In this document: positions 55,349 through 64,000 of the stretch, one piece after another
Layout: every line of letters starts with the position of its first letter
How positions within the stretch are numbered: the first letter of the stretch is position 1
Assembly: GCA_963771545.1 (NCBI GenBank)
Contig: CAVYTX010000002.1
Location: forward strand, 124,001-188,000
Origin: CAKZLS01 sp963771545
GTDB taxonomy: Bacteria > Pseudomonadota > Alphaproteobacteria > Rhodospirillales > Defluviicoccaceae
DNA length: 64,000 nt
Direction: 5' to 3'
Program-made: the position numbers and the translations under genes
The notes under the pieces: model-generated
What the model was told of the DNA's origin: nothing
Seen by the model: only the letters and a program-made list of their open reading frames with translations
Database searches by the model: none

Positions 55349-56239
55349 ATGTGCACAGTGACGCGGTCAGTCTTGAATTTATTCATCGGTTTGAGCACGA
55401 ATGTCGCCGGATTTCTGACGCTTTTCACGGCCCTTTGGATAAGCGTTACGTGTGCTCACGCCCGCCCCCTCGATGACATTGTCGAGAATGGCACGATCAC
55501 AATTGCCGTTTACCGGGACTTTCCACCGTTCTCCTACGATAGGGATGGGACGTTGGTTGGCGTGGATGTGGATCTTGGCCGAGTCATCGCGAACCGGTTG
55601 GGTGTCGATGTTTCGTTCATGGTGATCACGGCCGACGAGAACGTGGACGACGATCTGCGCAACGCTGTCTGGAAGGGGCACTACCTCAGGCGCGAAGTTG
55701 CCGATCTCATGCTCCATGTTCCTGTCGACCGGGAATTAGCGCTCCGAAATAACCAGGTCGCGATTTTCGCTCCCTATTTTCAGCGGGAAATCGCCGTTGC
55801 CTATGATCCGGAGTGGATCGAGAGCAATCCGGACCCCACGGTGTTTATGCGCGAAAAGGTGGGTGTCGAGCTCAATTCCCTTGCCGATTTCTATCTTTCG
55901 AGCGCGTATGGCGGGCAAATCAGGGGGAACGTGGTTCACTATCGGACTGTTGAAGACGCTGTTCGAGCGCTAGTCGATGGCGAGGTCGCCGGCGTCATGG
56001 CGTCTCGAAGCGAGATGGAGGCGGGCCTGGGGGCCGACGCGGGGCGCTTCGGCTTTGCTCCGGTTGCGATGGCGGGTTTCGCCCGCCCAACCTGGGCGGT
56101 CGGCATCGCGGTGAAAGATGACTCCCGGGACCTTGGATATGCTGTCGAGGACATTGTCGCGGTCGAGATGGCAAACGGCGCCATCGAGCGGATCTTCTCG
56201 GCGCACGGTATTTCCTACCGGCCGCCAGCCGCGCCCTAA
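55349..56239 (+). CDS. Periplasmic solute-binding protein, family 3, of the PQQ locus
   Basis: 296 residues. The N-terminus MCTVTRSVLNLFIG...FLTLFTALWISVTCAHA is a signal sequence, which supports ATG 55349 although the frame opens at 55244 in a MoaD remnant. Family 3 fold: LDDIVENGTITIAVYRDFPPFSYDRDGTLVGVDVDLGRVIANRLG and VADLMLHVPVDRELALRN. Similar proteins accompany quinoprotein dehydrogenases. The TAA stop is made by the first bases of an inverted-repeat element, so the natural C-terminus may have been changed slightly. Ligand unknown. Confidence 0.75.
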   Translation: MCTVTRSVLNLFIGLSTNVAGFLTLFTALWISVTCAHARPLDDIVENGTITIAVYRDFPPFSYDRDGTLVGVDVDLGRVIANRLGVDVSFMVITADENVDDDLRNAVWKGHYLRREVADLMLHVPVDRELALRNNQVAIFAPYFQREIAVAYDPEWIESNPDPTVFMREKVGVELNSLADFYLSSAYGGQIRGNVVHYRTVEDAVRALVDGEVAGVMASRSEMEAGLGADAGRFGFAPVAMAGFARPTWAVGIAVKDDSRDLGYAVEDIVAVEMANGAIERIFSAHGISYRPPAAP

Positions 56240-56599
56240 TACCAACGGTCGTTAATAGTGACTCATTGTGATCGTATTTCTCGCTTCCTCGACAGGAGGG
56301 GTCCACGCCGGTGATGGGGACCCATCGTCAAGCGGTTCCGACGCCCCGAGGATGCGAGAAACACGACCCTGCGGGCGGCCTTTCGAGGTTTCCGGACGGC
56401 GTCGCGCGGCGCATATGATGCTCCCGCATCACCGCGCGCCACGCTCCTTGCCGGAAACCTCGAAAGGCCGTCACAACGGGTAATCTGCATCTCGGACGGC
56501 TCCTCTCGGTTGTGGTGTTCAATACGACCACCTTATCGCACTTTGATGCCGGGGAGCAGGGGCCGTCCACCCCATCATTATTGACGACCGTTGGTATAA
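56237..56599. repeat. MITE-like element with terminal and nested inverted repeats
   Basis: TAATACCAACGGTCGTTAAT (56237) is inverted at 56579-56599 with 19 of 21 matches. Inside is a perfect 19-bp inverted repeat GGCCTTTCGAGGTTTCCGG (56377-56395 and 56451-56469) that can form a long hairpin. No gene inside the 363 bases. It separates the binding protein from pqqA. Confidence 0.65.
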
Positions 56600-56749
56600 G
56601 ATCCCATTGCGACCAATCAGAAAGCGAGAGCGACGAACAATTGCATTCGACCTTTTTCCAATTGCGGCGCGCGGCGCAATACCGTACATGAATCCTGGCT
56701 TTGATTTTGATAATATGACAGGTCAACAATCGCCAAGGGAGAGGTTGTG

Positions 56750-56830
56750 ATGCGTAAGTGGAATCGGCCAAAAATCGTCGAAATTGCCGTTGGAATGGAA
56801 ATCAACTGCTACGCTTGCGCCAAGCTGTAG
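56750..56830 (+). CDS. pqqA: PQQ precursor peptide PqqA
   Basis: 26-residue peptide MRKWNRPKIVEIAVGMEINC followed by YACAKL. It has the PqqA pattern W-x2-P and GMEINxY, in which the Glu (17) and Tyr (21) of E-x3-Y are joined to build PQQ. GGGAGAGG lies eight bases before ATG 56750. It starts the pqqABCDE cluster and is too short for ordinary gene finders. Confidence 0.93.
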   Translation: MRKWNRPKIVEIAVGMEINCYACAKL

Positions 56831-56919
56831 CGTTGTTATCCGGCGCTCGCCGCTTCGGGGTCGGACTTTCTCCCGGGCGGTGACTTCCGCGTCGTCCCCA
56901 GGCTCGGGGCAGGTGCCCC

Positions 56920-57852
56920 ATGTTGCGAATTCTTGTGCTCGGATCCGCTGCGGGCGGCGGGTTTCCCCAATGGAACTGCGGCTGTTCGAATTGTCGGCGC
57001 GCGCGAAATGGTGATCCGGCGGCAGTCGCGAGAACCCAATCGACACTTGCCGTGACAGCGGACAATGAGAATTGGTTCCTGCTTAATGCGTCGCCGGATC
57101 TCCGTCACCAGATTACCCAGTCCCGCCCCCTTCACCCGGTTCACGGGGCGCGTCACAGCCCCATCGCCGGCGTCGTGCTGACTAACGCCGACGTGGACCA
57201 TATCGCGGGCCTCCTGACGCTTCGGGAACGCCAGCCGCTGATCGTTTACGCCACCCGTCGCGTGCACGACGTCTTGGCGAACAATATCGTTTTCGATGTT
57301 CTGAGCGCGGACACCGTGGAGCGGCGCGCTTTGAATCTCGCGCAGGAAATCGAACTGAACCGACCGGACGGAGGGCATTCGGGGATATCGGTGGAACTGT
57401 TCCCGGTGCCGGGGAAAGTAGCCCTGTATCTCGAAAAGTCCGAAGCCGGCCCCGGTTTTGGCGCCGTTGCCGAAGATAGCGTTGGCGCGAAGGTCATCAA
57501 TCGATCGGACGGCCGGAGTTTCTTCTACATCCCGGGATGCGCGGCCATGCCTGACGACCTGGCGAAGCGCCTCGATGGGACCGATCTCGTTTTTTTTGAC
57601 GGAACCACTTGGACGGACGACGAAATGCGGACCATGGGCGTCGGCGTCAAGACCGGACGCCGCATGGGGCACATGTGCATGTCGGGATCCGATGGTTCCA
57701 TTGCCGCGTTCGCAGGTCTGAATGTTGATCGGAAAATCTTCGTACACATCAACAATACCAACCCGGTCCTTCTCTCGGATTCACCCGAGCGCGCGGAAGC
57801 CGAAGCGGCGGGATGGGAAATCGCGGAAGACGGAATGGATATCCGGCTATGA
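56920..57852 (+). CDS. pqqB: PQQ biosynthesis protein PqqB
   Basis: 310-residue metallo-beta-lactamase-fold enzyme, proposed hydroxylase of a PQQ intermediate. Marks are ILVLGSAAGGGFPQWNCGCSNCRRAR, NASPDLRHQI, VVLTNADVDHIAGLLTLRE (metal-binding), KTGRRMGHMCMSGSDGSIAAF and IFVHINNTNPVL. The stop overlaps pqqC as ATGA. 89 bases without features separate it from pqqA. Confidence 0.97.
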   Translation: MLRILVLGSAAGGGFPQWNCGCSNCRRARNGDPAAVARTQSTLAVTADNENWFLLNASPDLRHQITQSRPLHPVHGARHSPIAGVVLTNADVDHIAGLLTLRERQPLIVYATRRVHDVLANNIVFDVLSADTVERRALNLAQEIELNRPDGGHSGISVELFPVPGKVALYLEKSEAGPGFGAVAEDSVGAKVINRSDGRSFFYIPGCAAMPDDLAKRLDGTDLVFFDGTTWTDDEMRTMGVGVKTGRRMGHMCMSGSDGSIAAFAGLNVDRKIFVHINNTNPVLLSDSPERAEAEAAGWEIAEDGMDIRL

Positions 57853-58586
57853 GCGATTTACTGAGCGCACAGGAGCTGGAAAGCCGCCTCCGCGAAATCG
57901 GCGCCACGCGGTATCATAACTTGCATCCGTTTCACCGCCTCCTGCACGGTGGCGAGCTGAACATAGGGCAGGTCAAGGCCTGGGCACTCAATCGTTATTG
58001 TTACCAGTCCGTCATCCCTCGCAAGGACGCGGCGTTGATGAGCCGCCTCAATGACCGAGAGCTTCGGCGGGAATGGTTGCATAGGATTCTTGATCACGAC
58101 GGCTTCGGGGACGACCCGGGGGGAATCGAGCGTTGGCTGGTGCTAACCGACGGGCTCGGCCTGAATCGGGCCTATGTCATGTCGATGGAAGGGGCGTTGC
58201 CCGCTACCCGGCTTGCGGTCGAATCCTATGTTCGGTTCGTATCCGAGCGCCCGACACTGGACGGTATCGCTTCATCACTCACCGAGTTGTTCGCGCCCGC
58301 CATACACCGCGAGCGTATTTCCGGAATGCTTGAGAGCTACAGCTTCATCAGCGATGACGTTATGGCTTACTTCCGCAAGCGTTTGACCCAGGCGCCGCGC
58401 GACGTCGAATTCGCCCTCGGATACGTGAAAAGGGAAGCAAACACACCCGAACGTCAAAAGGCGGTGCTCGACGCCTTGCGTTTCAAGTGCGATGTATTGT
58501 GGACGCAACTGGATGCCCTGCATTTCGCTTACGTGGAACCAGGCTACGTCCCGCCTGGCGCGTTCGTGCCGAAAGACGACCCATGA
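57849..58586 (+). CDS. pqqC: Pyrroloquinoline-quinone synthase PqqC
   Basis: 245-residue cofactorless oxidase of the last step, ring closure and eight-electron oxidation to PQQ. Marks: YHNLHPFHRLLHGGELNIGQVKAWALNRYCYQSVIPRKDA, HDGFGDDPGGIERWL, ELFAPAIHRERI and ALRFKCDVLWTQLDALHFAY. ATG 57849 overlaps pqqB, and its stop overlaps pqqD. Confidence 0.97.
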   Translation: MSDLLSAQELESRLREIGATRYHNLHPFHRLLHGGELNIGQVKAWALNRYCYQSVIPRKDAALMSRLNDRELRREWLHRILDHDGFGDDPGGIERWLVLTDGLGLNRAYVMSMEGALPATRLAVESYVRFVSERPTLDGIASSLTELFAPAIHRERISGMLESYSFISDDVMAYFRKRLTQAPRDVEFALGYVKREANTPERQKAVLDALRFKCDVLWTQLDALHFAYVEPGYVPPGAFVPKDDP

Positions 58587-58870
58587 ACACGCGCACGAAA
58601 GTCGGCGAACATGTCATGCCGCGGTTTGCCGCGCATGTTCGCTTTAAGTTCGACCGAAATCGAGAACAATGGGTTGTTCTTGCTCCCGAGCGGCTGCTCT
58701 TGCCGGATGAAAGTTCGGTGGAAATTCTGCAGCGCTGCACCGGCGAAACAACCCTCGCCGACATCATTGACGAATTGTCGGTCGAATTCGATGCGCCGCG
58801 CGATGAGATCGCCGGCGATGTCGTGGCGCTCGTTGAGGACCTGACGGGAAAAGGGATTCTTTCAGTGTGA
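58583..58870 (+). CDS. pqqD: PqqA-binding chaperone PqqD
   Basis: 95 residues; binds PqqA and presents it to PqqE. Typical pattern MPRFAAHVRFKFDRNREQWVVLAPERLL, then CTGETTLADIIDELSVEFDAPRDEIAGDVVALVEDLTGKG. ATG 58583 overlaps pqqC as ATGA; the stop overlaps the GTG of pqqE. Confidence 0.95.
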   Translation: MNTRTKVGEHVMPRFAAHVRFKFDRNREQWVVLAPERLLLPDESSVEILQRCTGETTLADIIDELSVEFDAPRDEIAGDVVALVEDLTGKGILSV

Positions 58871-59976
58871 ATATTGACCCGCCACTGGCTTTACTCGCGG
58901 AGGTCACCCATCGCTGCCCCATGCGCTGCGTGTATTGCTCCAACCCCCTGAATTTGGAGCCGGCCAGCCGCGAACTCGACACGGTTACATGGTCTCGGGT
59001 GCTCGACGAAGCTTCGGATCTTGGCGTTCTGCAGGTTCATTTTTCCGGAGGCGAACCAACGGCCCGCAAGGATCTCGGACAACTCGTTCGACATGCCTCC
59101 GAGCGCGAGCTGTATACCAACCTCATTACCTCCGGTGTTCTCCTTAAAGGCGACGATCTGCTTCGACTGGCGGATGCCGGGTTGGAACACGTTCAGCTCA
59201 GCTTCCAGGACACGAATCCGAAATGCGGAGACCAAGTAGGCGGCCTCAACGGCGCGCACCAGAGGAAGCTGGAGGTTGCGGGCTGGGTCAAGGATGCCGG
59301 TCTGGCATTGACCGTCAATGTCGTCATCCATCGCCATAACGCCGCAAGGACTGGAGAACTCATCGAACTGGCGGTCGATCTCGGAGCCGGCCGGTTGGAA
59401 GTTGCCAGCGTTCAATACTATGGCTGGGGCCTTAGGAATTGGGCATTTCTTATGCCGACCTTCGAACAGTTGAAGGAAGTGACCGCCATTGTCGACGACG
59501 CGCGCCGACGGTTTGGTGGGGATCTTGTCATTGACTACGTCGTTCCGGATTACTACGCGAGCGAACCCAAGGCTTGCATGGGGGGATGGGGGCGCAGTTT
59601 TATTCACGTCGATCCGGCTGGAACAGTGCTCCCCTGTCACGCGGCGGCAACGATCCCTGGGTTGAGTTTCGACACTGTCCTTGAGCGGAGGCTGGACGAT
59701 ATTTGGCTTCATTCACGGGCTTTCAATCGCTTCCGTGGTACGGACTGGATGCCGGAACCCTGCGCAACGTGCGATCGCCGCGAGGTGGACTGGGGCGGTT
59801 GCCGGTGTCAAGCCCTGGCGTTGGCGGGGGATGCCGCGCAAACCGATCCCGTTTGCGCTCTATCGCCCCTTCATGAGGCGATCAGAGCGCTTGCGGCGGA
59901 CGAGGCGGCAAGCGCGGTTGAAACAGTTACATATCGAGGTGCAAATAAAGAGGCTGAAATTCGTGACCTCTCGTGA
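58867..59976 (+). CDS. pqqE: PqqA radical SAM protein PqqE
   Basis: 369-residue radical SAM enzyme that forms the Glu-Tyr carbon bond in PqqA. The cluster motif is HRCPMRCVYCSNP, with VHFSGGEPTARKDL following; auxiliary-cluster Cys of the SPASM domain are in ACMGGWG, VLPCHAAATIPGL, PCATCDRREVDWGGCRCQA and DPVCALSP. GTG 58867 overlaps pqqD. No pqqF-type protease is in the window. Confidence 0.96.
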   Translation: MNIDPPLALLAEVTHRCPMRCVYCSNPLNLEPASRELDTVTWSRVLDEASDLGVLQVHFSGGEPTARKDLGQLVRHASERELYTNLITSGVLLKGDDLLRLADAGLEHVQLSFQDTNPKCGDQVGGLNGAHQRKLEVAGWVKDAGLALTVNVVIHRHNAARTGELIELAVDLGAGRLEVASVQYYGWGLRNWAFLMPTFEQLKEVTAIVDDARRRFGGDLVIDYVVPDYYASEPKACMGGWGRSFIHVDPAGTVLPCHAAATIPGLSFDTVLERRLDDIWLHSRAFNRFRGTDWMPEPCATCDRREVDWGGCRCQALALAGDAAQTDPVCALSPLHEAIRALAADEAASAVETVTYRGANKEAEIRDLS

Positions 59977-59997
59977 AGCCGGTGGGACGGAGTATAG

Positions 59998-60657
59998 ATG
60001 TTCACAATTCTGATTGCGGACGATCACCCACTTTTTCGCGCCGCTCTCCGTGAGGTGATCGCCGGGATGTTTGGCGAGTACGAAATCTTCGAGGCGGGAA
60101 CCCTGGACGAAGCCCGCAAGATTGTAACCGAAGACTTGGACCACGACCTGGATCTCATCCTTCTCGATCTTCAGATGCCCGGATCCAATGGGTACTCTGG
60201 CCTGATAGAGCTGCGCAACATCGCGCCCTCGGTTCCAATCGTCGTGGTCTCGGCGGCCACCTCGAAAGGCGTCATCCGAGACTCGATTACTTATGGCGCG
60301 TTGGGTTTTATTCCCAAGTCACTCTCAAAGGACGAAATTAAAGAGGGAATGGAACGCGTGATTTCGGGCGGCCTGTATTTGCCTCCGGAAGAGATCGAAA
60401 GCGTTACCGGGTCGTGGCGTGGAGGGGGAGAATCTTTTGTAAGAGTTAACGAGCGATTTCCGGCTCTTACGCAGGGCGAACTTCGCGTTCTCGATCTTCT
60501 GGCGAAGGGCAAGTCCAACAAAATTATTGCTTACGAATTGGGCATCAGGGAATCGACGGTAAAAGCCCATATCACCGCCATTCTACGCAAACTCAAGGTG
60601 CACAGTCGAACGCAGGCGGTATTGGCGGCCCGCGATTTGGAATTTGGAAAGGGCTGA
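59998..60657 (+). CDS. LuxR/NarL-type response regulator
   Basis: 219 residues. Receiver domain with the acidic pair in LIADDHPLF, phospho-acceptor Asp57 in LILLDLQMPG and Lys in IPKSLSKDE; C-terminal LuxR HTH (FPALTQGELRVLDLLAKGKSNKIIAYELGIRESTVKAHITAILRKL). In pseudomonads, related regulators (AgmR/ErbR, PedR) turn on quinoprotein alcohol dehydrogenase and pqq genes; its place 21 bases after pqqE suggests the same. Cognate kinase may be the one encoded convergently. Confidence 0.9.
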   Translation: MFTILIADDHPLFRAALREVIAGMFGEYEIFEAGTLDEARKIVTEDLDHDLDLILLDLQMPGSNGYSGLIELRNIAPSVPIVVVSAATSKGVIRDSITYGALGFIPKSLSKDEIKEGMERVISGGLYLPPEEIESVTGSWRGGGESFVRVNERFPALTQGELRVLDLLAKGKSNKIIAYELGIRESTVKAHITAILRKLKVHSRTQAVLAARDLEFGKG

Positions 60658-60685
60658 CACCACCTCCTCCCTGGGTTTTGGTCGA

Positions 60686-62968
60686 TTAAATCGGAGACGT
60701 CCTTTCGGTCAGCAAATGGGACATGAGCGCCCGAAGTTTGGCCGGCTTGATCGGCTTCTTAAGGACCGGAAAGCCGCTTTCTCTGACGAATTGAAGGATC
60801 TCGGGACTGCGATCAGCCGTGATGATCATCGCCGGAATGCCGCGGCCGCAGGCCTCGCGAATTGCATTGATCGCCGTCAGTCCGTCTCCGCCCCCGTCCA
60901 AGTGATAATCCGCGACCAATATATCGGGAACGCGGCCCTTGAGTTTCAGTTCGGACAAGGCCATCGCGGGGCAAGTTGCCGTAAGGATCTTGCAACCCCA
61001 CGCCTCCAAAAGCTCTCGCATGCCAACCAGGATGCTGTCCTCGTTCTCGACCACGACGACGAAGGAATCAGAGATATTGTCGCTAGGGGCGGAATAGGGA
61101 TACTCCTGCAATTCGGAAGCATGGGAATCCCGCCCCAGGGGAACCTTGATCGAGAAAACCGAGCCTTTCCCCTCCTGTGATTGTACGTCGATGCGGTGAT
61201 CTAACATCCGGGCGATGCGATTCACGATCGCCAGCCCAAGACCGAAACTCTTGTCCGTCAGATGCTGAGGCACGTTGAACTGCTGGAATTCCTCAAAAAT
61301 GTCACTGAGGTGAACACCGGGTATACCGACTCCGGTATCCCATATTTCAATACGCGTGTGTCCGCGATCGCGGCGGCAACCGAGAAGGATCCGTCCTTCC
61401 GCGGTGTAGCGAATGGCGTTGCTCACGAAATTCCGTAGGATCCGGGCGAGCAAGCCGGGGTCCGAGCGGACCGTACTCGTTGAGGGAACAACTCTGAACT
61501 CTAGCCCCGCCTCGTGCGCGATGGGTCCATACTCGTGCTTCAACGGAACTAAAAGATCGTCAATACAGAAGTTTATCTCTTCGGTGGATACGACGCCGGC
61601 GTCAAATCTGGAGATATCGAGCAGTGTCCCCAACAGGCCCTCGACGCTCGCCAGTGCCCCGTCAATCCGGGACACCAACACGCTCTCCTTTTCGGGCAAC
61701 TCCCGTTCCGACAAGGCCGCGACGAACAGGCGCGCGGCGTTCAACGGCTGAAGCAAGTCGTGACTGGCCGCGGCGAGAAATCTGGTTTTGCTTATGTTCG
61801 CATCATCGGCCGCGGCCTTGGCTAAGCGAAGCGCCTCCTCCACCCGTGCCCGCTCTTCAATTTCGAGTCGAAGCTTGGCGTTCACTTCGGTGAGTTCAGC
61901 CGTTCTTTCCACCACCCGCTTTTCGAGGGTCTCCTTCGCTTCCTTGAGTTGCTCCGCGGCTTCCTTCCGATTGGTGATATCCGCGTAGGTCGAGACAAAC
62001 CCACCTTGCGGCATCGGATCACGTCGGACCTCAAGGACCGCTCCGTTGGCGAGAGTTTGTTCAAAGTGTTGGGATTTGCCTTTTCGAGCTAACTCCAATC
62101 GTACGGCAACCGCCTCGTTTCCATCACGACCATAATCACCTTTCTCGCAGCGGTAGTGAAGATAATCATAAAATGAAATACCGGGTTGCACCAGCCAATC
62201 CGGCAAATCCAGAAGGTCCACAAACCGATCGTTCCAAGCCACTAGATTGAGATCTTTGTCAAACACCGACACGCCCTGCATGATGTTGTCTAGCGTGGAT
62301 TGTAGCAAAATGGATTTTTCGGCCAACTCCTGTTCACGCCGCCGTTCCTCGGAACGCTTGATTTCACTGATATCCGTGTAGATCCCGACGGTTCCTCCGT
62401 CTTGGGTTGTTCGCTCCGTGATCTGCAGCCATCGCCCGGTGCTCAGCGGAACGACCAATGGCTCAATGGGCAATCGATGGCTGAGCAGGCGAAGGCGTAA
62501 CCATTCATCCGTGTTGCCGACAAAATCCGAAACGAGGCCCTGTTCCACGGTCCACCTCGATAACTCTTCAAAGGGCACGCCCGGTCGCGCCATGGCTTCG
62601 ATACCGGGCCATAACTCAACGAACTTGGAGTTCCATAGGACAAGCTTGTCTTCGCAATCGAACTGGATAAATCCCTCCGAGATACTTTCAATCGCCTCCA
62701 TGAGGCGGGTCTGAGCCGTTTCCGTCTGAGCCTTGGCATTCGAGAGTTCTCGGTTAGCCTGTTCCAGATCCCGCAGAGCCGATTCAAGCGTACGGGTCCG
62801 CTCACGAATGCTGTCTTCAAGAAGAATGGCCTTTTGAAACAACGAAAACGCATTGCCCTGTGAGTCGATCCCGCGTTCGACTTGCTCCATCAACACTCTA
62901 ATTATTTTCTCCACTTTACGTGGATCGGAGTACGTTTCTTCAGAGAGTGCTGTGAGTGAAGGAGGCAT
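60686..62968 (-). CDS. PAS hybrid sensor histidine kinase, NahK/ErcS'-like
   Basis: 760 residues, cytoplasmic. Coiled coil (~55-95), two PAS domains (~90-210 and ~225-340) of the PAS_7 type (ESISEGFIQFDCEDKLVLWN and NIMQGVSVFDKDLNLVAWNDRFVDLL), a coiled coil, then the kinase: H-box AASHDLLQPLNAARLF, N-box ILRNFVSNAIRYT, G-boxes WDTGVGIP and SFGLGLAIV, and a C-terminal receiver with Asp in VADYHLDGGG. This order is that of NahK, which pairs with NosP. It follows the FIST gene by 3 bases, and such kinases sit beside exa/pqq clusters in pseudomonads. Confidence 0.92.
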   Translation of the reverse strand: MPPSLTALSEETYSDPRKVEKIIRVLMEQVERGIDSQGNAFSLFQKAILLEDSIRERTRTLESALRDLEQANRELSNAKAQTETAQTRLMEAIESISEGFIQFDCEDKLVLWNSKFVELWPGIEAMARPGVPFEELSRWTVEQGLVSDFVGNTDEWLRLRLLSHRLPIEPLVVPLSTGRWLQITERTTQDGGTVGIYTDISEIKRSEERRREQELAEKSILLQSTLDNIMQGVSVFDKDLNLVAWNDRFVDLLDLPDWLVQPGISFYDYLHYRCEKGDYGRDGNEAVAVRLELARKGKSQHFEQTLANGAVLEVRRDPMPQGGFVSTYADITNRKEAAEQLKEAKETLEKRVVERTAELTEVNAKLRLEIEERARVEEALRLAKAAADDANISKTRFLAAASHDLLQPLNAARLFVAALSERELPEKESVLVSRIDGALASVEGLLGTLLDISRFDAGVVSTEEINFCIDDLLVPLKHEYGPIAHEAGLEFRVVPSTSTVRSDPGLLARILRNFVSNAIRYTAEGRILLGCRRDRGHTRIEIWDTGVGIPGVHLSDIFEEFQQFNVPQHLTDKSFGLGLAIVNRIARMLDHRIDVQSQEGKGSVFSIKVPLGRDSHASELQEYPYSAPSDNISDSFVVVVENEDSILVGMRELLEAWGCKILTATCPAMALSELKLKGRVPDILVADYHLDGGGDGLTAINAIREACGRGIPAMIITADRSPEILQFVRESGFPVLKKPIKPAKLRALMSHLLTERTSPI

Positions 62969-62971
62969 TTT

Positions 62972-64000
62972 TCAATTTCTGTAGCTTAGCCCTTGACGGA
63001 CGCCAATTGCCGCGCCTGTAAAGGTTTGATTTAGGTGCATGGACTGGAATTCCTCACCGTAAGTGCTAAATCCTATAACATTGTTATCAATCATAATACC
63101 GCTGGCTTTAATCTTTAACTGTTTTTGCTCGAGTTCCAAACCTCTCAATACACAATCGCACCCGATTACAAGCTGGGGAGATCCAATATCAGCTTTGATT
63201 TTCTTAAAATTCTCTTCTAGATTTTTGAGAATGTCAGTGCATTTTGAAATTGTAAGCACAATACCTTTGTCAACAGCGCAGAAAAACGTAAGGCTTCCAT
63301 CTTCGTTTACATTGCGGATTGAACGTGTGTAATACCGTCCGCCGACTTTGACTACGACAGGGTGAGTTGCAAAAACCATCGGCGTCAAGGCGTCCAAATC
63401 CAATCCAAGCAGGCGCGCGTATTCGAGTCCGGCTGGCTCGGCATTGATTTCCGTGACAATTCGGTTGGCAGGGTCAGCTTCTGTGATTACCATTTTTACA
63501 TTCGATGGAACAAAATGATCAGTACTGAATATTTGAAAAGGATGAATAGTTCTGACAAGAGCTATCGTGGAAACGCCGGAACGAAATTTCCCGTCAAAAT
63601 AAACATATGTTTTATTGAATTTTGAGTCGCCACCGGACGAAGCACCAAATAAAGGTATACCTCCTAACGCTGCGTCAAGAGAGCTAACGACAATCTCCTC
63701 GCGCTTACACAGTCCATCTATCATTAAAAAAGCGAACGTATCTCCTTGTTCATGGCTTGGAGATACTTGATCAAGCCGGTCTCGGAGTTCCTTAACAATA
63801 TTTATTCCATCTGAAATTGAGAAAGAATTGAGTCGCCAAATCGGGGCGGATACCGCCCAAAAATCGGGCGCGGACAGAGTAAATCCCGTGATGGCGCCGT
63901 CCACATAGCCGGCGGGCGTGATTTCTCCAGAGCTTGTACACCCAATAAAGTTCAGCCCGTTGAAGCGTGCCGAGAGTGCCTGTTCAAGCCGTACAAGGTC
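62972..64000 (-). CDS. FIST-domain sensor protein, NosP-like, 5' end outside window
   Basis: About 343 residues are visible and the frame is open to the right edge (GLNFIGCTSSGEITPAGY is read before the internal GTG at 63904). FIST N-domain blocks are FAFLMIDGLCKREEIVVSSLDAAL, IPLFGASSGGDSKF and YVYFDGKFRSGVSTIALVRT; the C-domain has VIGCDCVLRGLE and NVIGFSTYGEEFQSMHLNQTF. NosP proteins bind heme and sense nitric oxide, controlling the adjacent NahK kinase. Heme binding here is inferred from the pairing. The lower GC of this end is noticeable. Confidence 0.88.
   Translation of the reverse strand, partial: DLVRLEQALSARFNGLNFIGCTSSGEITPAGYVDGAITGFTLSAPDFWAVSAPIWRLNSFSISDGINIVKELRDRLDQVSPSHEQGDTFAFLMIDGLCKREEIVVSSLDAALGGIPLFGASSGGDSKFNKTYVYFDGKFRSGVSTIALVRTIHPFQIFSTDHFVPSNVKMVITEADPANRIVTEINAEPAGLEYARLLGLDLDALTPMVFATHPVVVKVGGRYYTRSIRNVNEDGSLTFFCAVDKGIVLTISKCTDILKNLEENFKKIKADIGSPQLVIGCDCVLRGLELEQKQLKIKASGIMIDNNVIGFSTYGEEFQSMHLNQTFTGAAIGVRQGLSYRN

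Overview
The window looks like chromosomal DNA of a high-GC alphaproteobacterium, probably near the Rhodospirillales. This is inferred from the 16S rRNA text, from an rRNA operon ordered 16S, tRNA-Ile, tRNA-Ala, 23S, 5S, tRNA-fMet, and from the protein types. No database search was possible.

Bases 1-14560 hold housekeeping genes with mobile debris between them. There is a hydantoinase/oxoprolinase cut by the left edge, a HemD-like uroporphyrinogen-III synthase, an IS4-type element, a HigBA toxin-antitoxin pair, an IS5-type element with a nonsense-broken transposase, a three-gene cassette built around an HExxH metallopeptidase with a CFI-box-like segment, an LpxR-type lipid A deacylase, citrate synthase and an inositol-monophosphatase family protein. 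Bases 14590-21330 hold a transposase remnant and a full rRNA operon. Its 23S gene carries an intervening sequence that encodes a four-helix-bundle (S23-type) protein.

Bases 21287-31222 are an integrated accessory region directly behind tRNA-fMet. A large serine recombinase has its last codons read antisense through the tRNA. It follows two tyrosine recombinases, one of them split by an IS21-type element with a clear 6-bp target duplication. An excisionase-like protein, an unknown protein and a decayed IS3-type element that encloses a serine-recombinase remnant complete the region.

Bases 31357-64000 are mostly a periplasmic alcohol-oxidation locus. A minus-strand operon runs from a PedF-type cytochrome c through a PQQ alcohol dehydrogenase with the Asp-x-Asp signature of lanthanide-dependent enzymes, a second cytochrome c, a NosR/NirI-like membrane flavo-iron-sulfur protein, ApbE (which attaches FMN) and a zinc alcohol dehydrogenase. 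Divergent to it is the cytochrome bc1 complex (Rieske, cytochrome b, cytochrome c1) followed by an ABC importer. A four-gene ABC/beta-propeller/binding-protein operon of the type that accompanies PQQ alcohol dehydrogenases comes next. Then come a tungsten-type aldehyde:ferredoxin oxidoreductase operon (ferredoxin, AOR, FAD reductase, a MoaD remnant), pqqABCDE, a LuxR-type response regulator, a NahK-like hybrid histidine kinase and a NosP-like FIST protein cut by the right edge.

Inferred physiology: PQQ made here loads the alcohol dehydrogenase, electrons pass through cytochromes c, and aldehydes are oxidised further to acids by AOR. The two-component genes sense the condition that turns the system on. 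The most unusual points are the orphan NosR-ApbE pair inside the alcohol dehydrogenase operon, the metallopeptidase cassette, the related hairpins spread through the rRNA operon, and the tRNA/recombinase overlap.
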